Origin: Kineococcus gynurae
Lineage (GTDB): Bacteria > Actinomycetota > Actinomycetes > Actinomycetales > Kineococcaceae
DNA length: 64,000 nt
NCBI RefSeq assembly: GCF_050871315.1
Contig: NZ_JBJLRE010000012.1
Direction: 5' to 3' (one strand)
Of this stretch, positions 27,217 through 35,605 are shown piece by piece. The first letter of the stretch is position 1. Every line of letters begins with the position of its first letter. A program made the translations under genes and the position numbers. The notes under the pieces are model-generated. The model did no database searches. It saw only the letters and a list, made by a program, of their open reading frames with translations, and was not told the DNA's origin.

Positions 27217-28695
27217 TCAGGAGGCGGACTCGGACCCGTCGCCGCTCCACTCGACGTGGAAGGACCCCTCGGTGTCGGTGCGCTTGTAGGTGTGCGCGCC
27301 GAACAGGTCGCGCAGCCCCTGGATCACCGAGGCCGAGGAGCGCTCGCGACGCAGCCCGTCGTAGTAGGCCAGCGCCGAGGAGAACCCGGGCGCGGGGATG
27401 CCGGCCTGGACCGAGTGCACGACCACGCGCCGCCACGCCTCCTGGCCGCGGGCCACGGCGTCGGCGAAGTAGGGGTCGACGAGAAGCGAGGGCAGGTCGG
27501 GCTGGTTCTCGTAGGCCTCGCGGATCCGGTCGAGGAAGCGCGCCCGGATGATGCAGCCCCCGCGCCAGATCGTGGCCATCGCACCCGGGTCGATGCCCCA
27601 GCCGTACTCGGTCGACCCCGCCCGGATCATGTCGAAACCCTGGGCGTAGGCGACGACCTTGGACGCGTAGAGCGCCGCCCGGACGTCGTCGACGAACTGC
27701 TCGGCGTCGGCCGCGGCGATGAACCCGGTCTCGTCGGTGCCCTCGGTCGAGGGGCCCGGCAGGACGCCCTGCGCGGCCCGGCGCTGCACGCCGGATCCGG
27801 ACAGCGCCCGGGCGAAGACGGCCTCGGCGATGCCGGAGACGGGGGTGCCGAGGTCGAGCGCGGTCTGCACCGTCCAGCGGCCGGTGCCCTTCTGCTCGGC
27901 CTCGTCGAGGATGACGTCGACCAGGGCGCGCCCGGCCTGACGCGGGTCGTCGGTCTTCAGCAGTCGCGCGGTGATCTCGATGAGGAAGCTCTCCAGGTCC
28001 CCGGAGTTCCAGCTCTCGAAGACCGGGGCGAGCTCCTGCGGGCTGCGCCCCAGGCCGTGCCGGAGCAGGTCGTAGGCCTCGGCGATGAGCTGCATGTCGG
28101 CGTACTCGATGCCGTTGTGCACCATCTTGACGAAGTGTCCGGCCCCGTCGGGGCCGACGTGGGTGGAGCACGGGGTGCCGTCCACGGAGACCGCGATGTC
28201 GGCCAGGATCGGGCCGAGCTTGGCGTAGGCGTGCTCGGAGCCTCCCGGCATGATCGAGGGGCCGAGCAGCGCCCCCTCCTCACCGCCGGAGACGCCGACC
28301 CCGGCGAAGTGGATGCCCTTCTCGCGCAGGGCGGCCTCGCGGCGACGGGTGTCGGCGAAGTGGGCGTTGCCGCCGTCGACGAGGATGTCGCCCTCGGACA
28401 GCAGCGGGGCCAGCTCGTCGATGACCGCGTCGGTCGGGCCGCCGGCCTTGACCATGATGATGATCGTGCGCGGCGAGGTCAGGGAGTCCACGAACTCCTG
28501 CGGGGTGACGGCCGGGACGAAGTCGCCCTCGTGGCCGAACTCCTCGATCAGCGCCGTGGTCTTCGCGTCGGTGCGGTTGTGCACCGCGGTGACGTAGCCG
28601 TGCCGGGCGATGTTGCGGGCCAGGTTGCGCCCCATGGTGGCCAGACCGGTCACGCCGATCTGGGCCCGGGCGGTGGGTGTGGTGTCGGTGGTCAC
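27217..28695 (-). CDS. gnd: 6-phosphogluconate dehydrogenase, decarboxylating
   Basis: Oxidative pentose phosphate pathway enzyme (492 residues): 6-phosphogluconate plus NADP to ribulose-5-phosphate, CO2 and NADPH. The Rossmann motif GVTGLATMGRNLARN, the catalytic region VGVSGGEEGALLGPSIMPGG and KMVHNGIEYADMQ, and KGTGRWTVQTALD are all intact. The GTG at 28695 is preceded by GGAAGGGTGG. Length fits the long homodimeric form. It converges on the LysR gene with a 19-nt gap. Confidence 0.97.
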   Translation of the reverse strand: MTTDTTPTARAQIGVTGLATMGRNLARNIARHGYVTAVHNRTDAKTTALIEEFGHEGDFVPAVTPQEFVDSLTSPRTIIIMVKAGGPTDAVIDELAPLLSEGDILVDGGNAHFADTRRREAALREKGIHFAGVGVSGGEEGALLGPSIMPGGSEHAYAKLGPILADIAVSVDGTPCSTHVGPDGAGHFVKMVHNGIEYADMQLIAEAYDLLRHGLGRSPQELAPVFESWNSGDLESFLIEITARLLKTDDPRQAGRALVDVILDEAEQKGTGRWTVQTALDLGTPVSGIAEAVFARALSGSGVQRRAAQGVLPGPSTEGTDETGFIAAADAEQFVDDVRAALYASKVVAYAQGFDMIRAGSTEYGWGIDPGAMATIWRGGCIIRARFLDRIREAYENQPDLPSLLVDPYFADAVARGQEAWRRVVVHSVQAGIPAPGFSSALAYYDGLRRERSSASVIQGLRDLFGAHTYKRTDTEGSFHVEWSGDGSESAS

Positions 28696-28760
28696 GGGCG
28701 CCACCCTTCCACGATCGCCCGAGCCCGGCCCAGCCCCCTGCTCAGTCGTGCACCGAAGCG

Positions 28761-30176
28761 TCACCGACCTGAGGCGTGCCGGGCGCGGCGGGCCTCGCGC
28801 TCGCGGTGCAGCGCCACCCGCAGCGGCGGGACGACCACGCCGTCGCGGGCCAGCAGGGCGCGGGTCTGCCGACGGCTGACGAGGATCCCGACGAGCCCGG
28901 CCGCCCACAGCGGGAACTGGACCGCGAAGGCGACCCGGAACGCCTCCAGGGAGTAGGTGGCCGGCGTCCCCGCACCCTGCAGGTCGAGGACCACGCCGAT
29001 CCCGAGCACGGCGAGCACCGACGCCGTGAAGCCCATGACGTTGGTCATGCCGGTGGCCCCGCTCAGCCGGTGCGCCGGGTTGGAGGTCCGGGCGTAGTCG
29101 AACCCGATCATCGACCCGGGCACCCCGACCGCGCAGACCGCGACCAGCAGCACCAGCAGCGGCAGCGGCGCCGGGCCGGGCAGGGCCAGCACGAGCCCCC
29201 AGACGACCGCCTGCGAACCGACGATGCTCAGCACCAAATAGCTGCGGCGCAACGGGTGCCGCGCGGTCAGCGCCCCCAGCAGCGGGCCCGTGCCCGCCGC
29301 GGCGACGACGTAGACGGTGAGCAGCGCGCTGGCCGCGGTGGGTCCGAGCCCCTGCCCGGAGACGAGGAACGGGTAACCCCAGAGCAGGGCGAAGGCGTTG
29401 CCCGCGAACGGGGTCGCGAAGTGCGACCACAACCCCAGCCGGGTGCCGGGGTGGCGCAGCGAGGCCTTCAGGTCGGCGCCGACGTGGCGCCAGGGCCGGA
29501 CGCTGCGGGGGTTGTCGCGTCCGGGCGGGACGTCGCGCAGCACGAGGACGGCGAGCACCGCGGCCAGCGCGGTGAGGGAGGCGGCCGAGACGTAGGCCGT
29601 GCTCCAGCCCGGGCCGTGCAGCAGGGTGACGAGCGGGACCAGGCTCAGGACCTGGCCGAACTGCCCGAACAACCCGACGAGCTGGATGAGCACCGGGACC
29701 CGGCGCGGCGGGAACCAGTTGGTGACGACGCGCAGCACCGAGACGAAGGTCATCGCGTCACCGGCCCCGACCAGGACGCGGGCGGCCACGGCGTGCCCGA
29801 CGTCGGTCGAGAACGCGAGCAGGAGCTGCCCGGCGGTCATCGTCACCGCACCGAGCACGACCAGTCGACGTGGCCCCCAGCGGTCGATGAGCACCCCCAC
29901 GGGGATCTGCAGGGCCGCGTAGACCAGCAGCTGCAGGACCGCGAAGGTCGAGAGGACACCGGCGCCGATGTCGTAGCGCTGCGAGGCGTCGATACCGGCG
30001 GCCGACAACGAGGTGCGGTTGAGCACGGTGACGACGTAGGCGAGCGCGCCGACGGCGAAGATCAGCCCGGCTCCCCGGACTCGCGTCCCGGTCGCGACCG
30101 GGGCCGCGGAGGGGGCGGCGGGCGGGGTGGCGGGCGGGGTGGCGGGCGGGGTGGCGGGTCGGCGGGAGGCGTTCAT
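28761..30176 (-). CDS. MFS transporter
   Basis: A 471-residue major facilitator with 12 predicted helices. The cytoplasmic loop motif LIDRWGPRRLVVLGA between helices 2 and 3 is characteristic. The N-terminus carries a 30-residue Pro/Ala/Thr tail encoded by a 12-bp tandem repeat. The ATG overlaps the stop of the GntR gene (ATGA), so the two form an operon and the regulator probably controls this transporter. Substrate unknown; anion/cation or oxidised-sugar symporters are frequent partners of FCD-type regulators. Confidence 0.88.
   Translation of the reverse strand: MNASRRPATPPATPPATPPAAPSAAPVATGTRVRGAGLIFAVGALAYVVTVLNRTSLSAAGIDASQRYDIGAGVLSTFAVLQLLVYAALQIPVGVLIDRWGPRRLVVLGAVTMTAGQLLLAFSTDVGHAVAARVLVGAGDAMTFVSVLRVVTNWFPPRRVPVLIQLVGLFGQFGQVLSLVPLVTLLHGPGWSTAYVSAASLTALAAVLAVLVLRDVPPGRDNPRSVRPWRHVGADLKASLRHPGTRLGLWSHFATPFAGNAFALLWGYPFLVSGQGLGPTAASALLTVYVVAAAGTGPLLGALTARHPLRRSYLVLSIVGSQAVVWGLVLALPGPAPLPLLVLLVAVCAVGVPGSMIGFDYARTSNPAHRLSGATGMTNVMGFTASVLAVLGIGVVLDLQGAGTPATYSLEAFRVAFAVQFPLWAAGLVGILVSRRQTRALLARDGVVVPPLRVALHREREARRARHASGR
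30121..30156. repeat. 12-bp tandem repeat (three perfect copies) inside the MFS gene
   Basis: GGCGGGGTGGCG occurs three times head to tail and encodes repeated PATP in the disordered N-terminal tail. The plus strand is also G-run rich. Copy number may vary between strains. Confidence 0.8.
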
Positions 30177-30814
30177 CGCAGGCTCCGCAGCCGGACCCCG
30201 GCCTGCCGGACGTGCTCGCGGGTGAGGTCCCTCCAGTGCGCCGCGTCCTCGCCCCGGGCCGCCCCGAGCAGCTCCTCGTGCTCCTCGTAGGCCGTGCGCA
30301 TCCGGTCGCTGGACCCGCGCATCATGGCCACCCCCATCCGCATCTGCCGGTCGCGCAACCCCTCGTAGAGCTGGCCGAGCACCCGGTTGCCCGCGGCCCC
30401 GACGACCGCGGCGTGGAAGGCCCGGTCGGCGGTCATGAAGGCCCAGGCGTCACCGGCCTCGCGGGCCCGGGCCATCGCGGCGAGCGTCTCCTGCAGCGCG
30501 GGCACGATCTCGGCCCGCCGGTCCCAGGCCACGCCCGCGCAGTGCACCTCGACCAGTTCGCGCGCTTCGAGCACGTCCTCGACCTCCTCGGGCGAGACCG
30601 GGACGACGAGGGCCCCGCGCTTGGGGATCAGGCGGAGCAGCCCCTCGGCCTCCAGGCGGAGCAACCCCTCCCGCACCGGGGTCCGGGACACCCCGACCCG
30701 CTCGGCGATCTCGCCCTCGGTGACGAGGCTGCCGCCCTCCAGGGATCGGTCGAGGATGGCGGCCTTCACCTCGGTGTAGACGCGGTCGGCGGCGGGGACG
30801 GATGTGGTGTCCAT
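30173..30814 (-). CDS. GntR-family regulator (FCD/FadR type)
   Basis: A 213-residue regulator: winged helix at about 10-70 (GEIAERVGVSRTPVREGLLRLEAEGLL) and an all-alpha FCD domain with metal-binding-type histidines (DRAFHAAVVGAAGN and TREHVRQAG). It is first in an operon with the MFS transporter and probably senses that transporter's carboxylate substrate (inference). ATG at 30814 is preferred; the upstream TTG at 30829 would lie inside the operator-like palindrome. No ribosome site. Confidence 0.9.
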   Translation of the reverse strand: MDTTSVPAADRVYTEVKAAILDRSLEGGSLVTEGEIAERVGVSRTPVREGLLRLEAEGLLRLIPKRGALVVPVSPEEVEDVLEARELVEVHCAGVAWDRRAEIVPALQETLAAMARAREAGDAWAFMTADRAFHAAVVGAAGNRVLGQLYEGLRDRQMRMGVAMMRGSSDRMRTAYEEHEELLGAARGEDAAHWRDLTREHVRQAGVRLRSLR

Positions 30815-30815
30815 G

Positions 30816-30829
30816 TTGTATCTATTCAA
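30816..30829. promoter_or_regulatory. Operator-like palindrome at the gntR start
   Basis: TTGTATCTATTCAA reads TTG-N-AT-N2-AT-N-CAA on both strands. It is an unusually AT-rich island in this genome, 1 nt from the gntR ATG, consistent with GntR autoregulation. Confidence 0.45.
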
Positions 30830-30888
30830 CCAGACGGCTGGAGGCGCGCTTCACGCTCTGGTGGGCCACGAGGTTGGTCGGCGGCTGA

Positions 30889-31044
30889 TTGGAGAGCGCC
30901 ACGGGCAGCTGGAACGGCGACCCCCTCCCGGGCCTCACCGCGGTGAACATCGTGGGCTCGCTCGTCCTGGTCGCCTCGCTCTGGGCCTGGATCAGGATCG
31001 TGCGGGCCGCGAACTCGCTGCAAGAGATCGCCGAGCAGCGGTGA
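30889..31044 (+). CDS. Possible 51-residue single-pass membrane protein, interrupted upstream by TGA
   Basis: This frame reads WNGDPLPGLTAVNIVGSLVLVASLWAWI and ends with a charged tail (QEIAEQR). All codons but one end in G or C, a strong coding signal here, and there is one clear membrane helix. The only start after the in-frame TGA (30886-30888) is TTG at 30889, with no ribosome site. The same frame upstream of the TGA (from about 30829) also has GC-rich third positions (FTLWWATRLVGG). It may be a small TTG-started gene or a pseudogene whose 5' part was cut off by the TGA. Confidence 0.4.
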   Translation: MESATGSWNGDPLPGLTAVNIVGSLVLVASLWAWIRIVRAANSLQEIAEQR

Positions 31045-31057
31045 GGCGTCGCGGGGT

Positions 31058-31705
31058 TCAGCCCGCGAGGACCCCGGCCGCCACCCGCAGGTCGGCCACG
31101 AGCCCGGCGTAGGCCGCGTCGCGGTCGGGTTCCGGGGTCCGCAGCACCGCCGAGGGGTGGATGGTCCCGAGGAAGGTGCGCGGGCCGCGCGACGTGGCGA
31201 GGCTGAACGCCTGACCGCGGTGCTTGGTCACCCGGAAATCCTTCGGCAGCAACGCTTTCGCCGCCGTGGCCCCCAGGCAGACGATCACCTCGGGGTCGAC
31301 CTGCTGCAGTTCGGCGACCAGCCACGGGCGGCACGCGGTGATGTGCGCGAGCTCCGGGGTCTGGTGGATCCGGCGGTTGCCCGGCGCGGCCTGGGTGAAC
31401 CGGAAGTGCTTGACCGCGTTGGTGACGTAGGTGTCGGCGACGTCGATCCCCGCCTCCGCGACCGCCTTCTGCAGCAACCGCCCGGCGGGGCCGACGAACG
31501 GCACCCCGCGCCGGTCCTCCTGGTCCCCGGGCTGCTCCCCCACCAGCGCCAACCGTCCCCCGACGGCACCCGCGGAGAACACGACCTGCGTGGCCGGCTC
31601 CCACAGCTCGCAGCCGTGGCAGTCGTGCGCGGCCCGCCGCAGCGTGTCGACGTCGGCCTCGGCCGGGACCCACTCCGCGGCACCGGGACGGTTCTGCGTG
31701 CTCAC
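31058..31705 (-). CDS. UdgX, uracil-DNA-binding protein of the UDG superfamily
   Basis: A 215-residue member of the UdgX branch, which in mycobacteria binds uracil in DNA and becomes covalently attached through a His in a KRRIH loop. Here motif A is GEQPGDQED and the loop reads GNRRIHQTP with the equivalent His114; the first Lys of the loop is Asn. GTIHPSAVLR is motif B. Cysteines CHGC near residue 29, Cys134-type CRPW and others could hold the family's Fe-S cluster. The GTG at 31705 gives the family length (209 in M. smegmatis); an ATG further upstream adds no conserved sequence. No SOS box is visible upstream. Confidence 0.88.
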   Translation of the reverse strand: MSTQNRPGAAEWVPAEADVDTLRRAAHDCHGCELWEPATQVVFSAGAVGGRLALVGEQPGDQEDRRGVPFVGPAGRLLQKAVAEAGIDVADTYVTNAVKHFRFTQAAPGNRRIHQTPELAHITACRPWLVAELQQVDPEVIVCLGATAAKALLPKDFRVTKHRGQAFSLATSRGPRTFLGTIHPSAVLRTPEPDRDAAYAGLVADLRVAAGVLAG

Positions 31706-31778
31706 GTCCCGATGATGGCCCGGCAGCACCCGGGGCACCCGGCGGCGCGCCTGCCCGCGCGCCCGGGTCGTCGACGGA

Positions 31779-32237
31779 TCAGCCGTTGCCGGCGTCGACG
31801 ATGCGCCACGGCGCGTCGGCGTCGTCCCGTGCGAGGACGTAACCCCAGGACGTCGGCCCGTCGGGCATGGTCTCGTCGGCCCCGTGCAGGTCGAAGCTGA
31901 CCCGGACGGACACCGCCTCGGCGTACCCCTGGGCCGCGGTGCCGGTCGTGGGTTGGCCGGTGGCCGGCTCGACGACGACGTCGGCGATGCGGGGAGGGTC
32001 CGCGGGCCAGCGGTCCGTGTCGGCGTAGGGCGGGGCGGTCAGTGCGGTGGCGGCTGCCGCGTCCCCGTCCTGCAGGGCACCGAGGTAGGCCCGCACGACG
32101 TCCTCCGGCGTGGCGGTCCCGTCGGCGGGGAGGCTGCCGGGCTCCAGCGTGTCCCCGGGCGGCCCGGCGCACCCCAGCAGCACGGCGAGGGCGAGCAGGG
32201 GGATGCGGCCGGCGGCCCGAGGACGACGCACGACCAC
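31779..32237 (-). CDS. Putative secreted lipoprotein, unknown function
   Basis: A 152-residue protein with a basic start, a hydrophobic stretch and a lipobox LAVLLGC, giving a predicted lipid-anchored Cys near residue 23. The mature part (TPEDVVRAYLGALQDGDAAAATAL, later PWRIVDAGNG) resembles the cone-shaped NTF2-like fold used in many actinobacterial lipoproteins. GTG at 32237 or 32231 could be the start. Stand-alone gene. Confidence 0.75.
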   Translation of the reverse strand: MVVRRPRAAGRIPLLALAVLLGCAGPPGDTLEPGSLPADGTATPEDVVRAYLGALQDGDAAAATALTAPPYADTDRWPADPPRIADVVVEPATGQPTTGTAAQGYAEAVSVRVSFDLHGADETMPDGPTSWGYVLARDDADAPWRIVDAGNG

Positions 32238-32274
32238 CGCCCTACCACCGTCCGACCGGCCTCGGTCGGGGTTG

Positions 32275-32326
32275 CGGCACAGGGGACCCTGCGACCGATG
32301 AACGAGCGCAGGGTCCCCTTGTGCCG
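32275..32326 (-). terminator. Long hairpin after the PfkB kinase gene
   Basis: A 19-bp stem with a single bulged T and a 13-nt loop begins right at the kinase stop on the minus strand. It separates the kinase from the lipoprotein gene downstream. Confidence 0.7.
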
Positions 32327-32327
32327 A

Positions 32328-33470
32328 TCAGGAGCGCGGCGGGGCCTCGGCAGCGGGGTCGGCGGCGCCGGAGGGGGCGCCGGTGCCGCGGGGGAGGTCG
32401 CTGAGCCGCGAGAGGGTGGCCGTGGCGCGGCGCACCGGGCGGTCGCCGTCGTGGCGGTCGTGCTCGGCGGTGAGTTCACCGCCGATGACGTCGCCGAGGA
32501 AGCCGTAGCGGCGCACCAGCTCCGCGGTGCGGCCCGTGCGCGGACCGGACCGCAGGTGCTGCCACCAGTCGGCGATGTCACCCCAACCGGGGGCGGAGAG
32601 GGAGCCGCCGAACTGCTGGACGCTGAGACCGGCGCACAGGTTCGCGAAGGCGAGCCGGTCGACCAGCGGCCAGTCGCGCAGGGTGGCCGCGAGGAAACCG
32701 GCGCCGAAGACGTCCCCCGCTCCGGTCGCGTCGAGCGCCTCGAAGGGCAGACCGGGGACCTCGGCCTCCTCCCCCGTGGCCGAGTCGACCGCGACCGCGC
32801 CGTCGCGGCCGCGGGTGACGACGGCCACCGGGACGAGGTCGGCCAGGGCGCGGACCGCGGCCCGGGGATCCTCGGTGCGGGTGTACCCCATCGCCTCGAC
32901 GTGGTTGGGCAGGAAGGCGTGGCAGTGGGCCAGCCCGGCCAGCACGTCGTGCGACCAGCCCGCCGCCGCGTCCCAGCCGACGTCGGCGAAGACGAGCGAA
33001 CCGGCGCGGTGGGCCTCGACGACCCAGGACTGGGGTTCGGCGTCGAGGTGGGCGAGCACGGCGCGGGAACCCGGCACCCCCGGTCGCTCGTCACCGGGGG
33101 CCGGGTGCTCGTGGGTGACCATGGCCCGGTCCCCGCCGTAGGCCAGGGACACCGTGACCGGGGAGTGCCAGTCGTCGACCCGGCGCGACCACGAGAGGTC
33201 GATGCCCTCCTGCTCCCCCAGGGTCCGCCAGCAGAAGTCGCCGTAGGCGTCGGTGCTGAACGCGCTGGCGAGCGACGTGGTCAGCCCCAGCCGCGCGGCC
33301 GCGGTCGCCATGTTCGCGATGCCCCCGGGGCAGCTGCCCATCCCGGTGGTCCACACCTCGGTCCCCGGTGCGGGTTCCGCCTCCAGACCGGTGAGCACGA
33401 TGTCCAGGAACACGGTGCCGCGCACATGGACGTCGAACGGGCCCGACCGGGGGACGACCTCGGAATTCAT
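32328..33470 (-). CDS. PfkB-family carbohydrate/nucleoside kinase
   Basis: A 380-residue ribokinase-like kinase. GSCPGGIANMATAAARLGL binds substrate, and DATGAGDVFGAGFLAATL holds the catalytic Asp in GAGD. The C-terminal 70 residues are Arg/Ala/Pro-rich and beyond the fold. The start is ambiguous: ATG 33470 (GACGAT ends 6 nt upstream, GGGGGA further up) or ATG 33488. Substrate cannot be predicted; no transporter or sugar gene is adjacent. Confidence 0.85.
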   Translation of the reverse strand: MNSEVVPRSGPFDVHVRGTVFLDIVLTGLEAEPAPGTEVWTTGMGSCPGGIANMATAAARLGLTTSLASAFSTDAYGDFCWRTLGEQEGIDLSWSRRVDDWHSPVTVSLAYGGDRAMVTHEHPAPGDERPGVPGSRAVLAHLDAEPQSWVVEAHRAGSLVFADVGWDAAAGWSHDVLAGLAHCHAFLPNHVEAMGYTRTEDPRAAVRALADLVPVAVVTRGRDGAVAVDSATGEEAEVPGLPFEALDATGAGDVFGAGFLAATLRDWPLVDRLAFANLCAGLSVQQFGGSLSAPGWGDIADWWQHLRSGPRTGRTAELVRRYGFLGDVIGGELTAEHDRHDGDRPVRRATATLSRLSDLPRGTGAPSGAADPAAEAPPRS

Positions 33471-33536
33471 CTCGAGATCGTCCCCCATCGGGCCCGTAGG
33501 GCGCTCATCGGCGGGTGGAGCCCGCCGGCGGCGTGG

Positions 33537-34379
33537 TCAGTGCTTGGCGAGGAAGGCGACGAGTGCCGCGTTCACCTCGTCCGCGTGGGTCGCGAGGATG
33601 CCGTGCGGCCCGCCCTCGACGAGGACGAGTTCGCTGCCGGGGATCGCCTCGTGGCTGCGCTTGCCGCTGACCTCGAACGGGACGACCTGGTCGGAGTCCC
33701 CGTGCAGGACCAGGGCGGGCACCGTCACCGCGGCCAGGTCGGCCCGGAAGTCGGTGCGCCCGAAGGCGGTGATGCAGTCCAGGGTGCCCTTCGGCGAGGC
33801 GATCTCGGCGATGGCCAGGTGGTAGGCCCGGTTCTCGGCGGAGATCAGGTCGCGACCGAGGAGCTTGACGTTGAAGAACTGCTCGAGGAACCCGGCCAGG
33901 AACTTGGGCCGGTCGCCCTTCACCCCGTCCTGGAACTCGGCGATGGTCGCGTCGTCGAGTCCGCCGTCGGGGTTGTCGTCGCTCTTGTACAGGTAGGGCG
34001 GCACCGCGCCGGCGAGCACGACCGACCGCACCCGCTCGCTGCCGTACTGGGAGAGGTAGCGCACGACCTCGCCACCGCCCATGGAGAACCCGACCAGGGA
34101 GACGTCGTCGAGGTCGAGGTGGTTCAGCAGCGCGTCGAGGTCGGCGGCGAAGGTGTCGTAGTCGTAGCCGTTCCAGGGCTGCGAACTCTGCCCGAAACCC
34201 CGACGGTCGTAGGTGATCACGCGGTGGCCGGCCGCGACCAGCGCCGGGACCTGGGCCTCCCAGGACCGCCCGGACAGGGGCCAACCGTGGATCAGGACGA
34301 CCGGACGTCCGGTGCCCACGTCCTCGTAGTGCAGTTCGACCGGGGCCGAGTTCTCGGTGCCGACCTGGACGGTTCCCAT
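33537..34379 (-). CDS. Alpha/beta hydrolase, non-haem haloperoxidase-like
   Basis: A 280-residue alpha/beta hydrolase of the cofactor-free haloperoxidase group. LIHGWPLSGRSWEAQ forms the oxyanion region, GFSMGGGEVVRYL carries nucleophile Ser99, LHGDSDQVVPF the Asp and EGGPHGIL the His. In vivo such enzymes are esterases/perhydrolases rather than true haloperoxidases. AGGAGG lies 8 nt before the ATG. It shares a 100-nt divergent region with the aldo/keto reductase. Confidence 0.9.
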   Translation of the reverse strand: MGTVQVGTENSAPVELHYEDVGTGRPVVLIHGWPLSGRSWEAQVPALVAAGHRVITYDRRGFGQSSQPWNGYDYDTFAADLDALLNHLDLDDVSLVGFSMGGGEVVRYLSQYGSERVRSVVLAGAVPPYLYKSDDNPDGGLDDATIAEFQDGVKGDRPKFLAGFLEQFFNVKLLGRDLISAENRAYHLAIAEIASPKGTLDCITAFGRTDFRADLAAVTVPALVLHGDSDQVVPFEVSGKRSHEAIPGSELVLVEGGPHGILATHADEVNAALVAFLAKH

Positions 34380-34479
34380 GCGCTTTCGCCTCCTGGTTGG
34401 ACGTTCAACATTCCGCGACCCACGATGCGCGGGCCGGGCTCGTCGCGCATCCCCAACGCTGCGGGGTGAGGGTGGGGCC

Positions 34480-35526
34480 ATGGACTACCGCACCCTGGGA
34501 TGCTCCGGCACCGTCGTCTCCGACCTCGCGCTGGGCACCATGACCTTCGGCGCCGAGACCGACCGCGACGGCGCCTTCGAGCAGCTCGACACCTTCCTGG
34601 CGGCGGGCGGCACGTTCGTCGATGTCGCCGACGTCTACGCCGGTGGCGTGTCGGAGGAGATCGTGGGGGCCTGGCTGGCCGCTCGCCCCGCCGACGTCAC
34701 CGAGCGGGTGGTGCTCACCACGAAGGGCCGGTTCCCCTCCGGCCCCGGTGCGGACACCGACCCCAACGGCCAGGGCCTGTCCCGCCGGCACCTGACCCGC
34801 GCCCTCGACGCCTCGCTGCGCCGGCTCGGGGTCGAGGCCCTCGACCTCTACCAGACGCACGCGTGGGACCCCCTGACGCCGGTCGAGGAGACCGTGGCGA
34901 CCCTCGACTCCTTCGTCCGGGCCGGGAAGATCCACCAGGTCGGCCTGTCCAACGTGACCGGCTGGCAGCTGCAGAAGTTCGTGTCGACCGCGGAGGCGTT
35001 GGGGATCACCGGGCCGGTCACCGTCCAGTCGCAGTGGAACCTGCTGGTCCGCCAGACCGAGTTCGAGATCGTGCCCGCGGCCGAGGAGAACGGTCTGGGA
35101 CTCCTTCCCTGGTCGCCGCTCGGTGGGGGCTGGCTGAGCGGGAAGTACCGGCGCGACAGCACCCCGACCGGTGCGACCCGGCTCGGGGAGAACCCCGACC
35201 GGGGCATGGAGGCCTACGCGGGACGCAACGCGGCCGAGCAGACCTGGCAGGTGGTGGACGCGCTGCAGACCGTGGCCGAGGGCCGGGGCGCGAGCATGGC
35301 GCAGGTCGCGATCGCCTGGCTGCGCGCACAGCCCCAGGTGTCGTCGGTCATCCTCGGGGCGCGCACCACCGGGCAGCTGCGCGACACCCTGGTCGCGGCC
35401 GATCTCGACCTCACCGTCTCCGAACTCACCGCCCTGGACACGGCGAGCGACCCGCGACCGGCCGACTACCCCTACGGGGTGCCGGCCGTCCAGCAGCGGA
35501 GCCGGAAGATCGCCGGCGGACGCTGA
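34480..35526 (+). CDS. Aldo/keto reductase
   Basis: A 348-residue NADPH-dependent reductase with a TIM-barrel. The catalytic tetrad is visible as Asp and Tyr in FVDVADVYAGG, Lys in LTTKGRF and His in YQTHAWD. The coenzyme-binding end VSSVILGARTTGQL is typical of the AKR11/YghZ-like group. GAGGGTGGGG precedes the ATG. Substrate unknown. It ends just before a bidirectional terminator. Confidence 0.92.
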   Translation: MDYRTLGCSGTVVSDLALGTMTFGAETDRDGAFEQLDTFLAAGGTFVDVADVYAGGVSEEIVGAWLAARPADVTERVVLTTKGRFPSGPGADTDPNGQGLSRRHLTRALDASLRRLGVEALDLYQTHAWDPLTPVEETVATLDSFVRAGKIHQVGLSNVTGWQLQKFVSTAEALGITGPVTVQSQWNLLVRQTEFEIVPAAEENGLGLLPWSPLGGGWLSGKYRRDSTPTGATRLGENPDRGMEAYAGRNAAEQTWQVVDALQTVAEGRGASMAQVAIAWLRAQPQVSSVILGARTTGQLRDTLVAADLDLTVSELTALDTASDPRPADYPYGVPAVQQRSRKIAGGR

Positions 35527-35537
35527 CCCGACCCGAC

Positions 35538-35571
35538 GAACGCCCCCGGACCACGAGGTCCGGGGGCGTTC
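35538..35571. terminator. Bidirectional hairpin terminator between AKR and yihY
   Basis: A perfect 15-bp stem with a 4-nt loop (ACGA), 11 nt after the reductase stop and 34 nt beyond the convergent YihY stop. Confidence 0.85.
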
Positions 35572-35605
35572 CGCTGCCGTCCGCGGCGGCGGCGGGTGGG
35601 GCGGG

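Noticed and set aside
30886..30888. TGA as a selenocysteine codon in the small membrane ORF
   Set aside because: No selenoprotein family resemblance and no evident SECIS-like stem directly after the TGA; a plain stop or pseudogene is simpler.
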